NCBI GenBank assembly: GCA_026120185.1
Contig: JANUWF010001165.1
Coordinates: 248,001 to 312,000 of the forward strand
Direction of reading: 5' to 3'
Length of the DNA stretch: 64,000 nucleotides
From: Voacanga thouarsii
Taxonomy: Eukaryota; Streptophyta; Magnoliopsida; Gentianales; Apocynaceae
Part shown: piece after piece, positions 48,209 to 58,232 of the stretch
Layout: every line of letters starts with the position of its first letter
Numbering within the stretch: the stretch's first letter is position 1
The notes under the pieces: model-generated
The model's database searches: none
The model's input: only the letters and a program-made list of their open reading frames with translations
What the model was told of the DNA's origin: nothing
Position numbers and translations under genes: made by a program

Positions 48209-49867
48209 ATGAAGATGGATGATCGTAGTTGGATGTATAGGAGACACGTACAAGGAATTAAACGAATTACATCTGAGTGTGAAGAAGGGGTCAAGCGATT
48301 CATTGCTTATGTTTTGTTAATTGGTCAAGCATTAGTTATAAGGTATCCATGTCCAAAATGTAAAAAAATGTGTACTTATCTCCTGATAAAGTGAAGCTGC
48401 ACCTATACAAATTTGGCTTTGTTGCTAATTATCGACGATGGACTAGTAATGGGGAGGGTATTACTTTGTCACAGTCTGAGTTTGCTACAAGTATGACTTT
48501 AGTCGTGTTAGGTTCTGATAATCGATACAGTAAATTCACTAAGTCTTTTTTATTAAGGATAATGGTCATGAGACAATACACCTTGTACAACGCGCTTCTA
48601 GAAATGCTATATAGGATAGAGTGTGCCATTAACCAAAAATAGCCAAGACAACTATAGAGTTTAGTAGGGATGATGGCAGAGACATCTACCATAATTAGGC
48701 CAAAATGAGTATATTTTGGGATTTACCATATTAGAAAACATATTTAATTCATCATAACATATATGTGATGCACAATGAAAAAAATGTATTCAATAATGTC
48801 TTTTAACACAGTTATGAATGTAAAGGGAAACACAAAGGACAATGTAAAAGAACAACATGATCTGGAGGTATACTGCGATAGACCCGAATTACGTGTTACT
48901 GGATTGGGTGATAGGAGGGCATCAATGCCAAAGGCTAAATACTCTCTTACACCTGAACAAAAGAAACTTCTACTTGAGTGGGTTAGAGATTTGACTCCTA
49001 GATGGATATGCTTCAAATTTAAGCAGGTGTTTTATTTTAATGAGCTCAAAATGTCGGGTATGAAAAGTTATGATTGCCATGTTTATGGAAAGGTTACTTC
49101 TGACTGCCTTGAAAGAGTTACTTCTCGTGTCAATTTGGAATGTTTTAACTGAAGTCAGTCTCTTTTATCCTGACTTATGTTCTCCTAAACTTTTCATAGC
49201 CCATATGAAGTACTTAGAAGATAATATGTCATTAATCATTTATAAATTGAATAAGATCTTCCCACCCAACTTTTTTGACGTGATGGAGCACCTAATGGTC
49301 CACTTGCCATACGAGGCAAGGGTTGGTGGCCTTATTCAATATAGATGGATGTATCCATTTAAGAGGTAAAAGATTATGTATTATTATATATGTATATACA
49401 TATGTTACATGATCCATTCTAACCATAAAAAATGTATTAGGCTCTTATATCATTTGAAGACCAAGGTTAAGAATAAGGCAAGAGTGGAGGGATTAATTTG
49501 CAATGCTTATTTAGTTGAAGAGGCATCTACATTCTTCTCCTATTATTTGAGCCACATGTACAGACAAGACATACAACTATGACTCGAAATGATGAAGGTG
49601 TTCCTGATACAAACTTGCATGATAATAGGATGTCTATATGCACTGTTCTTGGGAGGGTTTTGGGAAATATTTAGAATATATATCTTACTCCGGAAGAATT
49701 TAATGCAGCCACAAATTACATATACCTAAATTGTGAAGAGGTTCCACCATACATTACGTAAATATATTTATTACCCACAACGTTTTTTATGTCGTACTTT
49801 GAATAAGTATCTTTATGTGTTTGTTTTGGTCATTTTAGGAAATTCAAGAACGATTTGCAATCACATG
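48209..49867 (+). pseudogene. CACTA TNP2 transposase, 5' part, catalytic core deleted
   Basis: The start ATG at 48209 gives MKMDDRSWMYRRHVQ and YPCPKCKK, the N-terminal transposase-associated domain. A +1 slip in an A-run near 48366 leads to LSPDKVKLHLYKFGF and YRRWTSNGE. At about 48690-48775 the whole central catalytic domain (Transposase_21) is missing; the text resumes at its tail (MNVKGNTKDNVKE, CDRPEL). DUF4218 follows: KAKYSLTPEQKK, ELKMSGMKSYDCHV, LTEVSLFYPDLCS, VHLPYEARVGG, YRWMYPFKR, an intron from 49368, then KTKVKNKARVEGLICNAYLV. A further segment (EEFNAATNYIYLNCEEVPPY) ends at a likely intron donor near 49758. Tekay II interrupts at 49868. Intact TNP2 excises and moves CACTA elements; this one cannot. 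Confidence 0.85.
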
Positions 49868-52800
49868 TGTAATACCCTACCTTTTACTTTTGATTGGCTA
49901 CTATTTGTAATAGGATGAGAATTTATATCGATGTCCAGAATAAAAGTTGATCGGCGTAAAGAGACAAATATTTTGGTGGAATAATATTTTTGTCGGGATC
50001 TAGATGTAATTATTGGACTTGTTCTACCCATACCCTAAATTTTTGAAAGGATATTATTATTAACAAAATAAAAATTTAAGGGTACTTTGAAAAGAGAAAT
50101 TGGCCAGTGCGAAGAAACGCAAGTTTTGGTGTAAATTATGTTACCTGGAATATCAAGGGCATTTTCGTCATTTTGATCACGCTGTGACTTTGACTGTAAA
50201 TTTGACCAAATAGAAAAAGAATTGAAGAATTTAAGCATTACCAATGGATTTAGTAGAATTTTTGGAGTTGAAAGGTGAACTAAAATATTTTCCCGTAACG
50301 AATTCGATTTTGGTCATTTCTGAAGAAAATGGGAAATCGAGGTTAAAAAAGGTGCGTGTGGCATTTTGTGATTGGTGGCCCACAGACATGTGTCAATTTA
50401 AGAAAGGTGGCATGAAGAGTTCATGCAAGACACTTGGAATTAAAGGAGTTCAAAATAAATGAAGAATAATGTGTAATTTTGTTATTAGAACATATCACTT
50501 GTGGGCCCGTTTGATTAAGGCCTTGAACAATATATTGGCTAATATTTGGACAAAGAGAAGATGAATGAATGGCTAGAAATTTACCAAGAATTTCAAAAGC
50601 CATGCAAGAAAAAATAAGGGAATTTTTGTGGAGGAAATAAGAATGGTCGGTGTGTAAGAATTTCATCAGAACACACCTAAGTATATCCACCATTCAATTA
50701 AATCACAACAAGAAATGGAGGGCCAAGATTGGAGGCTAAATGGCTGTCAAGAGAGGCTTTAAAACAGCCAGAAATTCGTGAGCCAAGAAGGAGAAAACCA
50801 AGAGAAAAAGAAAAATGAGAGAGAAAGAAAGAAGTGTGTGTGTTCTTAGGGTGTTCTTGGTGTTCTTAGAGCAAAATCACACCAAATAAACTCCAACACA
50901 AGGTAAAATCCTACCTTGCTTGAATTAAAGTTGTTGTTGGTGAATAATGATTATGATGATGTGAATTGTAACATAAAAACATGACTTTCATGTATTGATT
51001 TAAGATCAAAGCTAGGGGTTGTGAGCTTTTGTGTATGAACCTTATATATGCTTGTCTATGTTCCGGCTGCCTAAGGACCTTTGAATGATGTTTTGTGGGG
51101 GAAAGAACTGAATAATTATGGTGGTTTGAATGCTTATTTTTGGTTGAAGAGGTGATGATCAAGATAGAGTAAAATGGAATTTACTTGGTTGGAAAAATGG
51201 ATTAAAGTAGCTTTTGATTATAAGAAATGAATTTGTGTTGAATAAGTGTGAATTTTGTGAGCTACTGGAAATCTAGAAATTCAGAATTAAAGATGAGTTG
51301 AAGGAGAATTGAATGAATTAATGGTTCTATGGTGTTAAAGATTAAAGGAGAACAAAGGAAAATATGAATAGTGAAATTGAGGTAAAACTACTGGTGCTAT
51401 TTTTGCTGTGTACTATGCCTTGAGAACCAGAATTCTGGAAAAAATATTATACAGAATTAAATTTAAGAGTCTTATGGTCATTTTGGTATATCATAGTGCC
51501 GAAACGGAGTTGCGAATTGAATGTTATGTCTAAAATAAAATCATGTGTCAAAGCAGCAAAATTTCAGAATTTTTCTTGCAATATAGACGAATTTAAGGAT
51601 GATTAATTGTGTGATTTTGAATGAAATAAATAGGAAAATATGAAGTGAATCCCTTGTTTATGAAGGGAGAAAGGATGGGGAAAAAGGAAAACGAAAGATT
51701 CAAACAGATGAGGAAAAAATGATGAGAATAGAAATTGAATGTTTTTCTTGACCGTCGAGCATGTTGGCTGGACATTGGCCAACCGTTGGCTATTTTTTGG
51801 CTGAACATGAATTGACCTGAAAACGATGTTTGGTGTAGGTTTAGCGATAAACAGCCAACGAAACGTCGAAAACAGTAGAGATGGTGACTAAACGACCATG
51901 AACAGAAATGGTTATTTATGACATGAGATGAGTCCATTAGATTTTTAAAACCTTTTAGAAAGCTAGTGTGCTTTGTTTTGCCATGAAATGCTATGTTTTA
52001 TACCGTTTTGGAAATCCTTAATTATGTTTAAGGTTTATCTGAGTAAGATGTGTTTTTATACCATTTTGGGCTTAAATGAACTCCATGATTAGCATGAAAA
52101 CCTTAACAAATGATTAAAATATGGTTTTGTGAATTTAGTCCTTTTTAGATTAAATACTTGGGATTTTTAAAAAAAGGTAAATTTTAGAATCGGATATTCG
52201 TAAATTGACTAAAATGCCTTTATTGGAGCATTTTATGGAAATGTGTTTGGAAACTTTAAATTTAATTCTCTTTTGGTATTAGAACTCTAGATTTCTTGAA
52301 ATAAGTTCCTTTTGAAATCGGGTATTTGGAAATGATTCAAATGTCCTTATTGGAATGTTTTATGAAAATCTTTGGAATCAAGTATTCAGTAAATGACCGA
52401 AATATCCTTATTGGAATTTTTCTGAATACTTTTCGAATCGAGTAAGGGTAAAATGATCTGAATACCTTCGGAAAGTCTTTTGGAATCGGGTATAGGTGAG
52501 ATGATCAAAATGGCCTTGGAAAATAATTTTTGTGATTGAGTATGGGGAAAACAACCTGAATACTCTTGGAAATATGTTTTGATGTGTGAACAGAACTCTT
52601 TATCCTATTTCAATATGATTTTGAAAAATGATCTCTCATGATGAGATTGACTTTTGAAAAACGACCTTTTGATCCCTAAAATTTTTTTATTGGCCTGATA
52701 TGCCATGGAATAAATTGATTAGCTCTGCAGAGCCTATATGAATGATGATCTGTCTTACGAGTTAGTGGGATCAAATTCTAGAAAATGTCATTTTGCCCCA

Positions 52801-53907
52801 AAAATGTTTTGATTGAAAGATCCTACTGGATCAGATAACCCTCTGGCCTGATCAGTCAAACGGGGTTGGTATTGTTAACGTTGAGTGCTCATTAAGGACT
52901 TTGATCTTTGTACTAGCTCATGTTAGAGATAGACAACCCCAAGTAACCCAATCAGTTCTGGGAATTGTTTACTCTAAACAAGGCAACATGACATTAAGAT
53001 GAGTCATCTTGGCTAGCCATTTAGCACCTGGCAATTTCTGCATCTGCGGGCACTTCTTGATTTTGAGTCATTCGCTAGATGCCGAGTGGGGACACTCGGT
53101 GTGTCTGACTCCTTGTCGCCTCGACGGTGATTGACGTCAGGATTAAGACCCCTGGCTTATGATAGCAAGTAAAAGATTTTCCAATGACGCAAGGATCGAG
53201 TACTGTTGGCTGCGGTCTCAGTACGATAACACAGTGCAAGTTGGTGTGTGTATCTGGCGATGCACGGATCAAGTACTGGAGGATATGGTCTCAGTACGAT
53301 GACATGGTGCAAGTCAGTGTACTTATCCAACAATGCACAGTTGAGTGTTGTAAGGCGGAATCCTTGGCACAATAAGATCGTGATGCCGAAGTGAAGTCTT
53401 GTGAGCTTTGCATATAGGCCGACCTTCTATTGGAGAAGTGCCTGTAATTTCAAAATTGGGGCAATGTTTTGGAATTATTTCCAGTAAACAAATGATGTGC
53501 TATCTCACAAAATTTTTATGTACCATATTCTTTTATAAAGCACTAGTATACACAGGACACACTGAGTGATTTATCATTCACACATGTCTTTTGTCTTACC
53601 TTTTTATAGGATCCAGAGTTGAGCAAACCTACAGATAGTAAGACAATACCACAGAGTCGGCAGCTTAGGTCTGAACAGTTTTCCTTTTGATCATGCACTG
53701 TATTTTGTTATAGATAGAGATGGCAAGTATGAAATTCTCTGATATATGTATATGTGTGGCCGTCAATGTGTGATGTTGTTAAATCTGGACCTTGTATATG
53801 TATTTACTTTATTATTCCTATTATAAAGGCCCATTGTCCAAGAAACTAGATGGGGTGACACCCGGTGTTGATGTGCTTCCACTATTATCTTTAGTAGTGG
53901 TATTACA
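49868..53907 (+). repeat. Tekay II 5' LTR (4,040 bp)
   Basis: TGTAATACCC...GTGGTATTACA. It carries a 73-bp tandem duplication absent from the 3' LTR. The donor-like ACACAAG|GTAAAATCC (GT at 50903) lies inside a patch (about 50640-51180) that is much more similar to the 3' LTR than its surroundings. Confidence 0.92.
53183..53331. repeat. tandem duplication of 73 bp in the 5' LTR
   Basis: The marker phrases GATCGAGTACT (53194) and GATCAAGTACT (53267), and GGTCTCAGTACGAT, repeat with a 73-bp shift. The 3' LTR has a single unit at about 61893-61965. Confidence 0.85.
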
Positions 53908-53909
53908 AT

Positions 53910-53922
53910 TGGTATCAAAGCC
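53910..53922 (+). promoter_or_regulatory. primer-binding site (initiator methionine tRNA)
   Basis: TTGGTATCAAAGCC two bases after the LTR end matches the plant consensus TGGTATCAGAGCC with one change. It primes minus-strand cDNA synthesis in Tekay elements. Confidence 0.9.
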
Positions 53923-53982
53923 TAATTTTATAGAGTTATGGTATCATCATAGGAATTGATAGAACCATTTTATTGTGTAGAT

Positions 53983-54492
53983 ATGGTGGATAGGAACGAT
54001 AAGGGTGAGCGCCCAATGGTTGAGCACAGTGATGAACGGAAGAAAGAGAAAGGTGAGAGCTCGGGTGTGGAGAGGAAACCTACCCTCGAGAGCATACTGT
54101 TGCCACATGAGGAGGCAGGTGGTGACTTTGATGAGATCGATGGTGATATTGAGCCGCATCATCAAGACGATGATAATGAGGAGAAGGACAGCATCCCTGA
54201 TGGTACAACACTGTCTAAGGATGATGAGGAGGTGTTTAGTGGGGATATATCCGGGGTACTTGAGGAGGAGATACTGGATTTGGAGGTTGTTGATGCGGAA
54301 GAAGATCAGGTGGTACCTGAGGTAGAGGTACATGCGATTGAGGAGCCTAAGAAGGATTAAGAGATAGACCCAGAGTTATTGCCTTGGTTGCAGCCAGATG
54401 CGAACGAAGATGAGGAGGTTAATACAGCAGAGTCATATACAGTCTCGACTGATTCAGGACTTCCCGTATCAGACAGTGAACATGATGTGTAG
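53983..54492 (+). pseudogene. acidic accessory ORF between PBS and gag (Tekay II)
   Basis: The ATG at 53983 opens a 169-codon frame ending at TAG 54490, with a single in-frame TAA at 54358. It is rich in Asp and Glu (DFDEIDGDIEPHHQDDDNEE, DDEEVFSGD, EEEILDLEVVDAEEDQ) after a short basic start (DERKKEKGE). It ends with LLPWLQPD...STDSGLPVSDSEHDV, comparable to the tail of the Tekay I ORF (WLVEPASDDPDASTDSSSE). No known domain. The ATG is 60 bases from the PBS, so it is the first ORF of an unspliced genomic RNA. Its retention in two diverged elements argues against chance; its role is unknown. Confidence 0.6.
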
Positions 54493-54700
54493 GAGGATAG
54501 GATGTAGATACATATAGTATGATATATATAATTTGACCGGTGTATATGACTATGTGTTTAGCACACAAATTTTGTACTGACCTTATCATAAATGGGAATG
54601 AACACGTATTATGTTTTGCTAATTGCTTTGTGCCTATTTTATGACTACTTTTGGGCTATGTTACATTTGTTATAACGGTAAAATCTTATGAATTGTACAG

Positions 54701-55660
54701 ATGCCTCCTAAATGGACCTTCGAAAAATCATCACAAGTTACTCAAAAAAACCCTGAACCAATGATGGAAGAACCACAGGCGGAAGGTCCTCACCTTATAA
54801 CTTTGGACCACCCCATGTTTCAAACATTTCAAAAAATAGCTGATACGATCTAACAGCTAACTAAGACTCCTACTAGAGTAAACGAGAATGCTAGGGTGAA
54901 TAAGGGTATGAGTAGGAAATGTCAGCAAAATGAAGTCGAATCAGATCGAGCCCTTGGGCACTTTCTAAAATTTCACCCTCCACAATTTCAAGGGCAACCT
55001 GATTCAAAATAGGATGCAAAAAATTGGATTTATCAGATGGAAAAGATTTTTGCAGCCTAAATTATTTGGAGCAAAGGAAGGTACAAATTGCTACATTTTA
55101 GTTGAAAGGACCACCTAAGATTGGTGGGCAAGAGAGATGAATCAACAAGAATGAGAGTAGATAGATTTTAAGGCCAACTTTAAGAAGGAGTTTATTCCCA
55201 TTTAGGGCTGTAGAAAGAAAGGAGGATGAATTCCAAGCTGTTCGGCAAGGAGGCCGTACGGTGGGACAATACGCTGCTAATTTACTAGACTATCAAAATA
55301 TTGCCCACTCTTAGTCCATTCAGAGGCAAATAAGGTTAGAAGTTTTGTGATGAGTTTATGACTAGAGTTGAAAAGAGTTTTAGCAAGTATGGCTCCTACT
55401 AGTTATAACGCTATAGTGGAAATGGCCTCTTGAATGGAAATGGTTGGCATTAAGTAGGTAGGTGAGAAGAACTAAGGCAGATTTTGAGGCATGAATCAGA
55501 AGAGACCTGGAGGGTGCTGATGGCAGAAGACAAGGAAGATACAAAGGAGGGGAGTCCTGACTGGCTTGATGGGAGGACTGTCCTTCTTTAAATGCTTCAA
55601 CTATGGGGAAATAGGGCATAAGATTTTAAATTGCCCTCACTCATGAAGGATAGGATGATA
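54701..55660 (+). pseudogene. Tekay II gag
   Basis: The ATG at 54701 (MPPKWTFEKSSQVTQK) follows TTGTACAG, an excellent 3' splice site, without any gap. Further on come ALGHFLKFHPPQFQGQPD, then degraded text and a remnant zinc knuckle CFNYGEIGHKILNC (about 55588-55630), in which the second Cys is Tyr. Several stops interrupt the frame (for example TAA at 54851, TAG at about 55010). Compared with Tekay I gag, the ERFLKFQPPTFQGE block is shared. Confidence 0.8.
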
Positions 55661-55829
55661 GAGCCGACCTAGAGGCAACAACCAAGAACAGAGGCCAGGA
55701 TTTGGAAGAGAAAATCCAGGGTAAGTTTCTACCTCCAGAACTGAACTCCCCTCCCCCTCCTAAACCGCAAGTAAATGCTCGGGTGGTGGCATTAGAGAGG
55801 ACAGATGATCAGACTACAGTGGTGAAAGG

Positions 55830-56230
55830 TACACTTCTAGTTTTTTTATCATATTACTAAAGTATTGGTATATCCTAGTCCTATGCATTCTTTTATTGCT
55901 AATTCATTTCTTGATTCTATGGGGATAAAAGGGAAAGAAATTTTATATCAAATAATTTCTAGTACCCTATTGGGAAAGCAAATGAATAGTTTGAAAATAT
56001 ATAGGAACTGTAAGATTTTGGTAGGAGATGAAGTATTAGAAGGAGATTTGATAAGATTGCCCATAGAGGATTATGATGCTGACTTGGGCATGGATTGACT
56101 ATTTCAGCATCATGCTCAAGTTGGTTGTAGATATAAGGTAGTACATTTCCATCGGCCTAGGAAACCTATATTAGAAATTGTAGACGAGATTGGAAGGAAA
56201 AGTAATGTTTTGTATCAGGACTCAAGGCCC
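55830..56230 (+). pseudogene. Tekay II protease
   Basis: HSFIANSFLDSMGIKG is followed by VGDEVLEGDLIRLPIEDYDA and LGMD, the usual chromovirus protease order. The active-site DSGAT motif is replaced by PSPM before HSFIA, so the catalytic Asp is absent. A TGA at about 56096 replaces the Trp codon of the family's LGMDWL motif. Confidence 0.75.
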
Positions 56231-56235
56231 AGAAG

Positions 56236-57180
56236 ATGATGAGGAAAAGGTACACAGGATACTTGGCTTATATAATTAATAAGTCGGGAGAAGTTAAGAA
56301 GCCCAAAGACATCCCTGTAATGAATAAGTATTTAGATTATTTTCTAGCAGAATTAAAGAAGTTACCGCTGGAGAGAGAGGTAGAGTTTTCTATTGAGCTA
56401 GTGCCATTAGCAGAACCAATTTCAAAGACCTTCTTTATAGAATGGCACCTACAAAATTGTAGGAGCTCAAGAAACAACTGCATAAATTAATTAGGCAAGG
56501 GTTTATTCGAGTAAGTGCTTCACCATAAGGAACACCTGTATTGTTTGTTAAGAAAAAAGATGGGTCATTGAGGATGTGTGTAGATTATCGAGGATTGAAT
56601 ACAGTGACGGTAAAGAATAAATATCTGTTACCTATGGTTGATGAACTGTTTGATCAGTTGCAAGGAGTTGGATGTTTCTCAAAATTAGACTTAAGGCAAG
56701 AATATTACCGGTCTGGATTCAGGAAGAAGATATATCGAAAACTGCATATAACACTCGATATAGACATTTTAAGTTTGTAGTGATGCCCTTTGGTATTACT
56801 AATACCCCTACTATTTTTATGGACCTGATGCACTGAACGTTTCAACCATACTTAGATAATTTTGTGGTCATCTTCATAGATGATATTCTGGTGTACTCTA
56901 AAGTCTCCAAGGGCATAAGCAGTACCTTTGGAAAGTCTTAGGGAAGTTAAGAGAGACCAAATTATATGCGAATTTTAGTAAGTGTGAGTTTTTTGTTGCA
57001 AGAAGCAGCATTCTTAGGACATTTGATATCCAAGGATGGGATTATAGTAGATCTTGCAAAAGTTGAAGTGGTGTCGAATTAGAAACGTCTCAAGACTCCA
57101 ATCGAAATTTGAAGTTTCCTAAGATTGGCAAGGTATTATCAAAGATTTATTAAGGGAATTTTCTAAAATAGTTTTACCTT
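56236..57180 (+). pseudogene. Tekay II reverse transcriptase
   Basis: KLPLEREVEFSIELVP (about 56355-56400), [18 protein letters not shown] (about 56545-56600), [35 protein letters not shown], the catalytic FIDDILVYS (FIDD at 56873-56884) and LGHLISKDGI appear in order. The substrate motif normally reading SGYHQ is degraded to QEYYRSG. Several shifts and stops separate the boxes. Just after the thumb region (about 57120-57310) the RNase H domain breaks down. Confidence 0.85.
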
Positions 57181-57394
57181 TGACTTGACCTATCCAAAAG
57201 GAAGTTCCTTCTGTTGGAACAAAAGAGTGTGAGAGAAATTTCCAGGAGTTGAGAGAAGGATCAAATTCTGCTATTGTTCTAATATTGCCAGTGATGGAAT
57301 CATTCATTTCTAAGATCGATATTGTATCTTGAAATAGTCTGCGATAAGACCAGATGTTTTAATGAAGGCACCTTGAAGTGAGTATACTATCCGT

Positions 57395-58186
57395 TTAGGA
57401 GCCATAAAGATGTATCAGGACTTGAAACGACATTATTAGTGGATTGGTATGAAAAAGGATATCTCAGATTTTGTAGCTCGATGTTTAACTTGTTAGCAAA
57501 TGAAAGCCGATCAGCAAACCACCTAGAGGGTTATTGCAGCCGTAACCAACTCTATCACGGAAATGGAGTGAAGTTACTATAGATTTCATTACGGGATTAC
57601 CCATGGCAGTAGGACAACAAGATATTATATGGGTGATAGTGGATCGACTGACTAAGTCCGTTTATTTCATCCCTATCAATCAACAAGATTCCTTAAAAAG
57701 GTTAAGTAAGGTCTATATAGAGGAAGCAGTCAAACTTCATCGAATACCCTCTAGTATTGTGTCGAACCGAGACCCAGATTTACTTTGATGTTATGGGCTA
57801 AGTTACAATAGAGATGCGGGGCAACAGTAAAATTCAATGTAGCAATGCACCCACAAATAGATAGGTAGACTGAATGAGTAAATAAGGTTTTAGAAGATAT
57901 GTTATGGGCTTACGCTTTAGATTTTGGAACTAAGCAAATTGATAATTCAGCGTATACAGAAATTGCATACGAATTAGAATGGCCCTTGGAGTATAAGGAA
58001 CCCATTGAGATGACTCTAAACTTAAAGAATGAGGAAAAGCCTATTAAGATCTTGGAGTATGCTGAAAAGGAATTACGAAATGAGAAAATTTCACTTTTAC
58101 AAGTATCATGGAACCGTTATCCTATACAAGATGCAACTTGAGAAACAAAAGTGAAGATGTTGAAAAGGTCTACAGATTTATCCTAG
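57395..58186 (+). pseudogene. Tekay II integrase remnant with chromodomain
   Basis: Zinc-binding text (GAIKMYQDLKRHY ... ARCLTC) lies at about 57395-57495. The core has WVIVDRLTKSVYFIPINQQD and SSIVSNRDP, where the second catalytic Asp is Asn. NKVLEDMLWAYALDFGTKQI lies at about 57880-57940. The region between core and chromodomain is deleted; at about 57975 the text jumps to EEKPIKILEYAEKELRNEKI, then WNRYPIQDAT with TGA in place of Trp. It ends at 58186. Confidence 0.85.
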
Positions 58187-58219
58187 GTGTAAGCAAATTT
58201 CGAGGACAAAATTTTTTGT

Positions 58220-58232
58220 AAGGAGAGGAGAA
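58220..58232 (+). promoter_or_regulatory. polypurine tract of Tekay II
   Basis: AAGGAGAGGAGAA (with one flanking base) lies directly before the 3' LTR start TGTAATACC, 34 bases after the end of pol. Confidence 0.85.

Noticed and set aside
50911..51162. Near-identical minus frames in both Tekay II LTRs (also 59112-59519)
   Set aside because: Identity comes from the conserved LTR patch; there is no start context, domain or transcript orientation to support a gene.
53947..54333. A long minus-strand frame opposite the acidic ORF
   Set aside because: It is the shadow of a GAN-codon-rich ORF; the same artefact occurs at 28881-29192.
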